Assembly: GCA_029979145.1 (NCBI GenBank) | Contig: JAPOIC010000168.1 | Coordinates: 1-5,131 of the forward strand | Length of the DNA: 5,131 bases | Source: Opitutaceae bacterium | Lineage (GTDB): Bacteria > Verrucomicrobiota > Verrucomicrobiia > Opitutales > Opitutaceae | Direction of reading: 5' to 3' | In this document: piece by piece, positions 1-4,662 of the stretch | How positions within the stretch are numbered: the stretch's first letter is position 1 | Layout of the letters: the number at the start of each line of letters is the position of its first letter | Program-made: the position numbers and the translations under genes | The notes under the pieces: generated by a model | Told to the model about the DNA's origin: nothing | Databases searched by the model: none | What the model saw: the letters and a program-made list of their open reading frames with translations, nothing else

Positions 1-13
1 AACACTAGTTACT

Positions 14-44
14 ATTATTCATTTTCTTAAAAAACTTCCGTCAA
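14..44 (-). promoter_or_regulatory. Possible leftward sigma70-type promoter
   Basis: Read on the - strand, TTGACG (44-39) is followed after 19 bases by AATAAT (19-14). Each hexamer differs from consensus at one position, but the spacing is longer than the preferred 17. If real, it would drive a gene beyond the left edge of the window, divergent from the LON-domain gene. AT-rich DNA throws up such matches by chance, so this is tentative. Confidence 0.2.
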
Positions 45-82
45 TAATCCCAAGTGCTTGGCTCCGCGGATTCAGGCCACAA

Positions 83-133
83 TGGCACACTTGTGTCACA
101 GTGCCACCTGACCGCTGCGTCATGTGTGTCACA
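83..133. repeat. Duplicated TGTGTCACA motif with an inverted repeat, possible operator
   Basis: TGTGTCACA occurs exactly at 92-100 and again at 125-133, with starts 33 bases apart, about three helical turns. The first copy lies inside an inverted pair, TGGCAC (83-88) and GTGCCA (101-106). Two identical near-palindromic 9-mers on one face of the helix, upstream of a start codon at 185, is the usual look of a dimeric regulator site. No regulator can be named, and chance is not excluded. Confidence 0.3.
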
Positions 134-173
134 ATTCGCGTCCCGGGATTTGAATCCTGCGGAAGGCATAATT

Positions 174-177
174 AAGG
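174..177 (+). promoter_or_regulatory. Ribosome binding site of the LON-domain gene
   Basis: AAGG ends 7 bases before the ATG at 185, a normal Shine-Dalgarno spacing. It favours that ATG over the second in-frame ATG at 191. A stronger GGAAGG at 161-166 is 18 bases away, which is too far to serve either start well. This is the only gene in the window with a plausible Shine-Dalgarno site at good spacing. Confidence 0.45.
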
Positions 178-184
178 TCCGCCC

Positions 185-868
185 ATGGAAATGGAAATTG
201 TGGTGCCGGACGAGGTGCCGGTCATGACTCTCCCCCGGATGGTATTCTTCCCGCAGGCCCTGATGCCCTTGCACATCTTTGAGCCGCGTTACCGCCAGAT
301 GCTGCGCGATGTGCTCGCTCGCGATCGGCTGATGGCGGTTGTGGGTCTGGACGCCACCAAGGCCCAAGATCCAGATGCCTTTGAACCGCCGCACCGCGTC
401 GCCACGGTCGGCATCATCCGCGCCTGCCAGAAGAACGATAACGGTACCTCCAACCTCCTCCTGCAGGGGCTCTGCCGCGCGGAAATCCTCGGGATCGCTG
501 GCGAGGAGCCCTACCGCGTGATCCAGATTCGCGCGCTCCGCAGCGACGCCAGCGACGACCCGGAAGGCGACGCCACGCGACGTCAACAATCGTTCAAGCT
601 GCTCACCGAGAAACAGGCCTGCACCGGCCACCAAGCGAAGGAACTCACCGATTTCCTCCGCACCGTGGAGGATCCGGACACTTTTGCCGACCTCGCCGCC
701 TTCAGCTTTTGCGAGGACCCGCAAATCAAGCAGACCTTGCTGGAGACCCTCGACGTCGGCACGCGCCTCGACCTCTTCAACCGGCACCTGCGCAGCGAAA
801 TCGACACCCTGCAACTTCACCGCGATCTCCAAGGCGGCCTGGCGGATGACGACATCCCGCTGAATTAA
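185..868 (+). CDS. LON peptidase substrate-binding domain protein (stand-alone)
   Basis: This 227-residue protein matches the N-terminal substrate-recognition domain of Lon protease. Residues about 11-118 form the beta-rich part, opening with a typical segment, MTLPRMVFFPQALMPLHIFE (14-33), followed by RYRQML. A helical part follows at about 131-215, with the characteristic run from DPDTFADLAA through KQTLLETLDV to RLDLF. There is no AAA+ ATPase module (no Walker A or B) and no Ser-Lys protease domain, so it is not a truncated active Lon by itself; the frame ends cleanly at TAA with no downstream continuation. Stand-alone LON-domain proteins are widespread in bacteria. Their role is poorly defined; substrate recognition or adaptor activity in the cytoplasm is an inference. 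No signal peptide or membrane segment is seen. The gene ends convergent with the tRNA-Thr gene and is probably monocistronic. Confidence 0.9.
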   Translation: MEMEIVVPDEVPVMTLPRMVFFPQALMPLHIFEPRYRQMLRDVLARDRLMAVVGLDATKAQDPDAFEPPHRVATVGIIRACQKNDNGTSNLLLQGLCRAEILGIAGEEPYRVIQIRALRSDASDDPEGDATRRQQSFKLLTEKQACTGHQAKELTDFLRTVEDPDTFADLAAFSFCEDPQIKQTLLETLDVGTRLDLFNRHLRSEIDTLQLHRDLQGGLADDDIPLN

Positions 869-904
869 ACAAGAAACCCCGCCGCGGCGCCGCCGGACGG
901 GGTT
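863..904 (-). terminator. Rho-independent terminator of tRNA-Thr
   Basis: AACCCCG (875-881) pairs perfectly with CGGGGTT (898-904), and the 16-base GC-rich interior can add further pairs. Read on the - strand the hairpin is followed by TCTTGTTTAATT, a reasonable U-rich tract, starting a few bases after the 3' CCA of the tRNA. Read on the + strand it is followed by AAAAATGG, so it is a weaker stop for the LON gene. Its tail overlaps the TAA stop of the LON gene (866-868). Confidence 0.7.
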
Positions 905-909
905 AAAAA

Positions 910-985
910 TGGAGCCGAGCATCGGACTCGAACCGACGACCCATGCTTTACGAAAGCATTGCTCTACCAACTGAGCTAGCTCGGC
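910..985 (-). tRNA. tRNA-Thr, anticodon CGU
   Basis: The reverse strand folds into a full 76-base cloverleaf with the 3' CCA encoded in the DNA. The acceptor stem GCCGAGC/GCTCGGC (985-979 and 920-914) is perfect. The D arm has GCTC/GAGC with an AGTTGGTA loop. The anticodon stem ATGCT/AGCAT closes the 7-base loop TTCGTAA, and the anticodon CGU lies at 952-950. The variable loop is 5 bases, and the T arm is GTCGG/CCGAT around TTCGAGT. The discriminator base is U. CGU reads the threonine codon ACG, which suits a GC-rich genome. The gene is antisense to the flanking LON and queA genes and needs its own promoter above 985; none is clear there. Confidence 0.96.
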
Positions 986-1044
986 GCTGAGGGAAGAACG
1001 GAACAAACTCGCCCCCGGCGCAAGCGCAAGCCTTCATTTCCCGC

Positions 1045-2118
1045 GTGCCGCTCTCGACTGACCTCTTCGATTACGACCTGCCCGAACGCCTAATTGCGCA
1101 GTCGCCCGCCACCCGGCGCGATGCCTCGCGGCTCCTGGTCGTGGATCGCGCCGCGCACACGGTTAGTCATCATCAATTTTGCGACCTGCCGGACTTTCTG
1201 AACGCCGGCGACACGCTGTTCCGCAACAACGCCGCCGTCCTCCCCGCGCGCCTGCGCGCCGTGCGTCCGACCGGCGGCCAGGTGGAGTGCTTGCTCTTGC
1301 GTCCGGCGGATGGCGAGTCGGTGTGGCGCTGTCTCGTCCGGCCCGGGAAGCGATTGCCGGTCGGGGCCACGTTTGCCCACGGCGAGGGTGAGTTTACCGG
1401 CGAGATCGTGGCCAAGGAAGCGGAGGGCTCGACGCTCGTCCGCCTGACCACGAGGTCCGGCGAGGGCATCGTGGAACTGGCCAACCGGCTGGGCTCCGTG
1501 CCGTTGCCGCCCTACATCCAGCGCGACGATGAATCCCGACGCGATCAGGACCTCTCGCGCTACCAAACGGTCTACGCTGACCGCGGTCGCCAAGTGGCCG
1601 TGGCCGCGCCCACGGCCGGTCTGCACTTCACGCCCGAGTTGCTAGCGGAGAGCGCGCGACGCGGCGTCGACACCGCCGACGTAACCCTGCACGTCGGCTT
1701 GGGCACGTTTCGCCCGATCGCGAGCGAGACGGTGGAAGCGCACGACATTCATCGCGAACTCTACGAGATGCCGCGCGCCACGGCCACACGCCTTTTCGCG
1801 CCCACCGGCCGGCGAATCGCCGTCGGCACCACCACCGTGCGCACGGTTGAACACTTTTTGCGCCACCACGAAAGGCCGACCATGGAAGACTTCGTCGGCG
1901 AAGCCGATATCTACATTTACCCGCCGGCCGAATTCCGTGGCGTCGACGCGCTCATCACCAATTTCCACCAACCGCGCTCCACCCTGCTCTGCCTGGTGTC
2001 CGCGTTCCTCTCACCTGGCTCGACCGACGGCATCGAATGGCTGCACGAGATTTATCGCGAAGCCATCGCCCACAAATACCGGTTCTTTAGCTACGGCGAT
2101 GCGATGTTGATTCTCTGA
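1045..2118 (+). CDS. queA: S-adenosylmethionine:tRNA ribosyltransferase-isomerase
   Basis: QueA transfers and isomerises the ribose part of S-adenosylmethionine onto 7-aminomethyl-7-deazaguanine at the wobble base of GUN-anticodon tRNAs, giving epoxyqueuosine in the queuosine pathway. The 357 residues equal the usual family length. Family blocks run throughout: FRNNAAVLPARL (59-70), LPPYIQR (154-160), YQTVYA (173-178), AAPTAGLHFT (187-196), TLHVGLGTFRPI (214-225), GTTTVRTVE (261-269), DALITNFHQPRSTLL (301-315) and the C-terminal KYRFFSYGDAM (344-354). The start is GTG at 1045: the protein begins with the standard LFDYDLPERLIAQ segment at residue 7, and no ATG lies upstream in frame. No Shine-Dalgarno sequence is visible; the preceding bases are pyrimidine-rich. 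It starts 59 bases beyond the 5' end of the divergent tRNA gene and probably heads a transcript that includes the TPR gene 45 bases downstream. Confidence 0.97.
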   Translation: MPLSTDLFDYDLPERLIAQSPATRRDASRLLVVDRAAHTVSHHQFCDLPDFLNAGDTLFRNNAAVLPARLRAVRPTGGQVECLLLRPADGESVWRCLVRPGKRLPVGATFAHGEGEFTGEIVAKEAEGSTLVRLTTRSGEGIVELANRLGSVPLPPYIQRDDESRRDQDLSRYQTVYADRGRQVAVAAPTAGLHFTPELLAESARRGVDTADVTLHVGLGTFRPIASETVEAHDIHRELYEMPRATATRLFAPTGRRIAVGTTTVRTVEHFLRHHERPTMEDFVGEADIYIYPPAEFRGVDALITNFHQPRSTLLCLVSAFLSPGSTDGIEWLHEIYREAIAHKYRFFSYGDAMLIL

Positions 2119-2144
2119 GCGCGGGCTTGGCGGCGGCGACCCGA

Positions 2145-2156
2145 GCGCCCTACCCT
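2145..2156. repeat. Possible fragment of the repeat family in the queA-TPR spacer
   Basis: The 12 bases GCGCCCTACCCT are identical to 3642-3653, the outer end of one unit in the repeat cluster after accA. The match stops on both sides and there is no palindromic partner here. It may be a decayed remnant or the end of a truncated unit. A 12-base identity in GC-rich DNA could also be chance. Confidence 0.3.
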
Positions 2157-2163
2157 GTCACTT

Positions 2164-2526
2164 GTGACCGATGAAGCACTCCAGGCCGTCATCGACGACG
2201 CCACCTTCGACTACACGATGGGCGACGCCGACCAGGCGATCGCCAAGCTCGACCGCGCCGCGACCGCCGCCCCCGATTCCTTCGCCGTCTGGCACGCCTT
2301 GGCGGAGATCCACTTCAGCCGCCGGACGCTTGATGAGGCCCTGCAGGCCGCGGAAAAGGCCCACGCCCTGCGGCCCAACGACCTCTTCATCAACACCACC
2401 CTTTCACGGATCTGGATGGAGCGGGGCGACAAGCCCATGGCCGAGAAATTTGGGGCCCAGGCCCGGGTGCTGGGCTGGAAGGACCAATTGCAAAACCCAC
2501 CCGATCCGGCTGAGGGAATAAACTGA
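2164..2526 (+). CDS. Small tetratricopeptide repeat (TPR) protein
   Basis: This 120-residue protein consists almost wholly of three consecutive 34-residue TPR-like units, at about 4-37, 38-71 and 72-105, each a helix pair. The second is the clearest: WHALAEIHF, then LDEALQAAEKAHALRPN. The third, with a GDKPMAEKFGAQARVLGW helix, is more divergent. TPR arrays bind proteins or peptides; the partner cannot be read from the sequence. A short polar tail (106-120) ends the protein. No signal peptide or membrane span is seen, so it is probably cytoplasmic. The start is GTG at 2164, which keeps the first TPR whole; the next in-frame ATG at 2218 would cut it. No Shine-Dalgarno site is visible. It lies between queA and accA with short gaps on both sides, suggesting co-transcription with queA. 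Confidence 0.85.
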   Translation: MTDEALQAVIDDATFDYTMGDADQAIAKLDRAATAAPDSFAVWHALAEIHFSRRTLDEALQAAEKAHALRPNDLFINTTLSRIWMERGDKPMAEKFGAQARVLGWKDQLQNPPDPAEGIN

Positions 2527-2536
2527 ATCCCACCCG

Positions 2537-2564
2537 TTGACACGCCTTGCGCTGCGCCGGTAAT
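2537..2564 (+). promoter_or_regulatory. Likely accA promoter
   Basis: A perfect -35 hexamer TTGACA (2537-2542) is followed after 16 bases by GGTAAT (2559-2564), which matches the -10 consensus at four of six positions including the final T. Transcription would begin near 2570-2573, only a few bases before the accA ATG at 2575. This gives accA a start of its own in addition to any readthrough from queA and the TPR gene. The -10 box is imperfect, so confidence is moderate. Confidence 0.42.
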
Positions 2565-2574
2565 TTTTCCCGTC

Positions 2575-3552
2575 ATGGAATCGCCGGCCTACGTGTTGGA
2601 ATTCGAAAAGCCCCTCCGCGAACTCGCGATGCAGCTCGACGCGCTGCACCAGCAGTCCTTGGAGAGCAACCTCGACCTGAAGAAGGAGATCACCGCGATC
2701 GAGAAGAAGATCGAGCAGACCCGTCGCGAAATCTACTCCAACCTCACGCCCTGGCAGCGCGTGCAGATCGCCCGCCCCCCGAAGCGCCCCTACGCTCTGG
2801 ATTACGTCAACCTGCTCTGCGAGGACTTCCTTGAACTGCACGGTGACCGCCAGTTTCGCGACGACCGCGCCTTGATCGGCGGCACGGCCTTCTTCAACGG
2901 CCACGCGGTCATGATCATCGCCCAGCAAAAGGGCCGCGACACCAAGGAGAAGATCGCACGCAACTTCGGCATGCCCCAGCCCGAGGGCTACCGGAAGGCG
3001 CTCCGGCTCATGAAAATGGCCGAGAAGTTCCATCTCCCCATTCTTTCGTTCATCGACACCCCCGGCGCCTACCCCGGCATCGGCTCCGAGGAGCGCCATG
3101 TTTCCGAGGCCATCGCCGTCAATCTCCGCGAAATGGCCATGCTCAAGGTGCCCAGCATCGCAATTGTCGTCGGTGAAGGCGGCTCCGGCGGCGCACTCGG
3201 CATCGGCGTGACTGACCGCGTGATCACGTTCGAGAACAGCTATTACTCGGTGATTTCGCCCGAAGGTTGCGCCGCGATTCTGTGGAAAGACGGCTCTGCC
3301 GCTGCCCAAGCCGCCGAGGCGCTTAAACTCAATGCCGCCACTTTGGAGGATCTCGGTGTAGTCGAGGAAGTCATCCCCGAGCCGATGGGTGGCGCGCATT
3401 ACGACAGCGAGGCCGCCGCCGAGGCGCTCGGTCGCAGCCTGCAGAAACACCTCAAGGATCTGCTCAAGCTCACGACCGACAAGCTTCTCGACGCCCGTTA
3501 CGAGCGCTACCGCAAGCTTGGCGTGTTCGAGGAACCCGCCACCGCACGCTGA
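2575..3552 (+). CDS. accA: Acetyl-CoA carboxylase carboxyltransferase subunit alpha
   Basis: AccA pairs with AccD as the carboxyltransferase of acetyl-CoA carboxylase, moving the carboxyl group from biotin on AccB to acetyl-CoA to make malonyl-CoA for fatty acid synthesis. The 325 residues are full length (about 320 is usual). A charged N-terminal helical segment (about 12-52) precedes ARPPKRPYALDY (66-77) and FLELHGDR (85-92). The crotonase-like core carries DTPGAYPG (161-168), EGGSGGALGIG (201-211) and SVISPEGCAAILWKD (225-239), the family's oxyanion-hole and acyl-CoA-binding signatures. The C-terminal helix ends in RYRKLGVFEE. No zinc finger is present, as expected since that belongs to AccD, which is not in this window. 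ATG at 2575 gives the normal N-terminus. No Shine-Dalgarno site precedes it; the upstream bases are TTTTTCCCGTC. It converges on the ymdB-like gene across a repeat-filled spacer. Confidence 0.98.
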   Translation: MESPAYVLEFEKPLRELAMQLDALHQQSLESNLDLKKEITAIEKKIEQTRREIYSNLTPWQRVQIARPPKRPYALDYVNLLCEDFLELHGDRQFRDDRALIGGTAFFNGHAVMIIAQQKGRDTKEKIARNFGMPQPEGYRKALRLMKMAEKFHLPILSFIDTPGAYPGIGSEERHVSEAIAVNLREMAMLKVPSIAIVVGEGGSGGALGIGVTDRVITFENSYYSVISPEGCAAILWKDGSAAAQAAEALKLNAATLEDLGVVEEVIPEPMGGAHYDSEAAAEALGRSLQKHLKDLLKLTTDKLLDARYERYRKLGVFEEPATAR

Positions 3553-3571
3553 GCCAGCGCCAGGATCGGAC

Positions 3572-3651
3572 GGTAGGGGGGGTTGTCCGCAACCCGCCGC
3601 GATTGCAACGGCCACTCCACCGACGCCTCGTTAGGGACAACGCGCCCTACC
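3572..3651. repeat. Long imperfect inverted repeat (outer pair 1)
   Basis: The left arm 3572-3593, opening GGTAGGGGGGGTTGTCC, matches the reverse complement of the right arm 3630-3651, GGTAGGGCGCGTTGTCC, at 18 of 22 positions. The four mismatches are at arm positions 8, 10, 18 and 19. The loop is 36 bases. A second, perfect 9-base inverted pair, CTCCACCGA (3615-3623) and TCGGTGGAG (3653-3661), interlocks with it, so alternative folds compete. Confidence 0.75.
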
Positions 3652-3660
3652 CTCGGTGGA

Positions 3661-3680
3661 GCGCATTGACCTCAATGCGC
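3661..3680. repeat. Perfect 9-bp hairpin in repeat unit 3
   Basis: GCGCATTGA (3661-3669) and TCAATGCGC (3672-3680) are exact reverse complements separated by CC. This is the palindromic core of the third unit. A short 5-bp hairpin, GCCGA-C-TCGGC (3690-3700), and a CGCGC-TCC-GCGCG hairpin (3700-3712) follow directly. Confidence 0.8.
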
Positions 3681-3713
3681 TTGGCTCCCGCCGACTCGGC
3701 GCGCTCCGCGCGT

Positions 3714-3743
3714 CCCAACGCGTTGGGGACAACGCGTTCCACC
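3714..3743 (-). repeat. Repeat unit 4 with a 14-bp perfect palindrome
   Basis: CCCAACGCGTTGGG (3714-3727) is a perfect palindrome. AACGCGTT recurs at 3717-3724 and 3731-3738. Read on the - strand from 3743, the unit opens GGTGGAACGCGTTGTCC and aligns with unit 3 (3656-3685, + strand) at 23 of 30 positions. It ends 17 bases before the stop codon of the ymdB-like gene. Confidence 0.7.
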
Positions 3744-3760
3744 TTTCGCGCATCGACGCC

Positions 3761-4540
3761 TCAGCGCACCGTCAGCAGTTCGATCTTCTCGGCGCGGGCC
3801 ATGCCCGGGTCGATCTCGATCATCGCACCGGAGAGCCGCACATCGCCCTCCGCCACGGGAAAACGCCGCGGCATGCCGTCGAGGAATTTCGCCACCACGG
3901 GCTCAACCTCGCGACCTAGCACCGAAGCATAGGGCCCGGTCATGCCGACGTCGCACATGAATGCCGTGCCCTTGGGCAGCACGCAGGCATCGGCGGTCGG
4001 CACATGGGTATGGGTGCCAAGCACCGCAGTCACGCGCCCGTCCAGATACCAGCCCAGTGCCTGCTTTTCGGAGGTGGCCTCGGCATGGATTTCGACGATG
4101 ATCGCGTCGGTCTGGCTGCGCAGCTGATCGATCATGCGGTCGGCACACAGAAACGGGCACTCGGCCTTCATCCCCAGGTATTGCCGACCCAGCACCGTGA
4201 AGACCCCCACCCGGAATCCCCGTGCCTCAATGATCAAATGATCCCAACCCGGACAGGCCGCCGGCAGGTTGGCGGGACGGCAGACGTGTTCGATGGTAGT
4301 GATTTCGTGCGCCCATTCGCGCTGGTCCCAGACGTGGTCGCCGAGGGTGATGGCGTCGATGCCGGCCCCGAGGAGCGACTGCGCGATGGCCCCTGTGATT
4401 CCGGCGCCGGCCGCGGCATTCTCGCCGTTGGCCACGACAAAATCCAGGGCGTGCTCCGTCCGGAGGGAGGCGAGGCGCTCATTGACGATATCGCGGCCCG
4501 GGCGACCGACGATGTCCCCGATGAACAACAATTTCAACAT
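3761..4540 (-). CDS. ymdB: YmdB-family metallophosphoesterase (TIGR00282 type)
   Basis: The 259 residues align end to end with Bacillus subtilis YmdB, a metal-dependent phosphodiesterase that acts on 2',3'-cyclic nucleotides and influences biofilm and motility choice. Visible family blocks: LLFIGDIVGRPGRD (4-17, Asp9), ANGENAA (37-43, Glu40 and Asn41), ITLGDHVWD (64-72), EIHAEATSEKQALGWYLDGR (150-169, His152), GTHTHVPTAD (175-184, His177 and His179), GTAFMCDVGMTGP (191-203) and VAEGDVRLSG (229-238). All but one metal ligand is kept; the Asn of the GNH motif is Asp68 here. ATG at 4540 gives the standard N-terminus, MLKLLFIGD. A TTG at 4594 could add 18 residues, but these lack family similarity. 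GAGGGG lies upstream but about 14-15 bases from the ATG. The biological role in this organism is unknown. It converges with accA and diverges from ilvB. Confidence 0.94.
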   Translation of the reverse strand: MLKLLFIGDIVGRPGRDIVNERLASLRTEHALDFVVANGENAAAGAGITGAIAQSLLGAGIDAITLGDHVWDQREWAHEITTIEHVCRPANLPAACPGWDHLIIEARGFRVGVFTVLGRQYLGMKAECPFLCADRMIDQLRSQTDAIIVEIHAEATSEKQALGWYLDGRVTAVLGTHTHVPTADACVLPKGTAFMCDVGMTGPYASVLGREVEPVVAKFLDGMPRRFPVAEGDVRLSGAMIEIDPGMARAEKIELLTVR

Positions 4541-4662
4541 GCGCCCAAGCTGAGCCCCCTCCCGGGCCCCGCCAACTGAAAAACCGTATGACAATCCCCC
4601 GCACCCGCAGACTTGCCCAAACGCCCGGAAATTGCTTCGTTGGCCACCCTTTTTTCCGCCCT
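4541..4662. other. Divergent spacer between the ymdB-like gene and ilvB
   Basis: Both flanking genes must be started from these 122 bases, but I find no clear -35/-10 pair in either direction. The ilvB side ends in a pyrimidine-rich run, ACCCTTTTTTCCGCCCT (4646-4662), with no Shine-Dalgarno site. There is no leader peptide rich in Ile, Val or Leu codons, no T-box and no attenuator hairpin here, so attenuation control of ilvB is not supported by the sequence. Confidence 0.55.

Larger units (their letters stand above)
1..184. other. Non-coding leader left of the LON-domain gene
   Basis: No convincing reading frame lies here. The first 50 or so bases are clearly AT-rich compared with the rest of the window, as expected for a promoter or intergenic zone. 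The stretch holds two copies of TGTGTCACA and a TGGCAC...GTGCCA inverted pair, listed separately. A CATAAT hexamer at 167-172 resembles a -10 box, but nothing like a -35 box sits at the right distance. It may be a divergent intergenic region if the gene off the left edge is on the - strand. Confidence 0.55.
3572..3743. repeat. Cluster of four palindromic repeat units in alternating orientation
   Basis: Four related units of about 27 bases fill most of the spacer between the convergent accA and ymdB-like genes. Each starts with GGTAGG or GGTGGA and continues with a CGCrTTGwCCyCAAyGCG-like core. They lie at 3572-3598 (+), 3625-3651 (-), 3656-3682 (+) and 3717-3743 (-), forming two head-to-head inverted pairs. 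The arrangement resembles REP/BIME elements, and the DNA would form strong hairpins in either transcript, so it may also end transcription from both sides. No separate U-tract terminator is seen in the spacer. No gene is supported in 3553-3760. Confidence 0.7.

Noticed and set aside
185..868. Truncated Lon protease pseudogene
   Set aside because: The domain is complete, ends at a clean stop, is followed by a terminator and tRNA gene, and matches the size of known stand-alone LON-domain proteins.
41..1006. Long - strand open frame of 321 codons
   Set aside because: It runs through the tRNA-Thr gene and lies opposite the well-supported LON gene. Its translation starts as tRNA sequence and shows no family features, so it is a GC-rich shadow frame.
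2404..3615. Long - strand open frame of 403 codons opposite accA
   Set aside because: It is antisense to accA, whose protein is conserved along its full length. Its translation has no recognisable domain and continues across two gene boundaries.
3572..3743. CRISPR array
   Set aside because: Units alternate in orientation and are degenerate, and there are no regular spacers or cas genes.
3603..3932. + strand frames (109 and 87 codons) starting in the repeat cluster
   Set aside because: They combine repeat DNA with the antisense of the ymdB-like gene; no protein family or ribosome site supports them.
4004..4579. + strand open frame of 191 codons
   Set aside because: It is antisense to the ymdB-like gene, which has intact family motifs throughout.
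4541..4594. 18-residue N-terminal extension of the ymdB-like protein from a TTG at 4594
   Set aside because: The added residues do not match the family, and the ATG at 4540 gives the standard N-terminus with the metal-binding Asp at residue 9.
4541..4662. Attenuator, leader peptide or T-box ahead of ilvB
   Set aside because: The spacer is only 122 bases and shows no terminator-antiterminator hairpins, no branched-chain codon run and no T-box motif.
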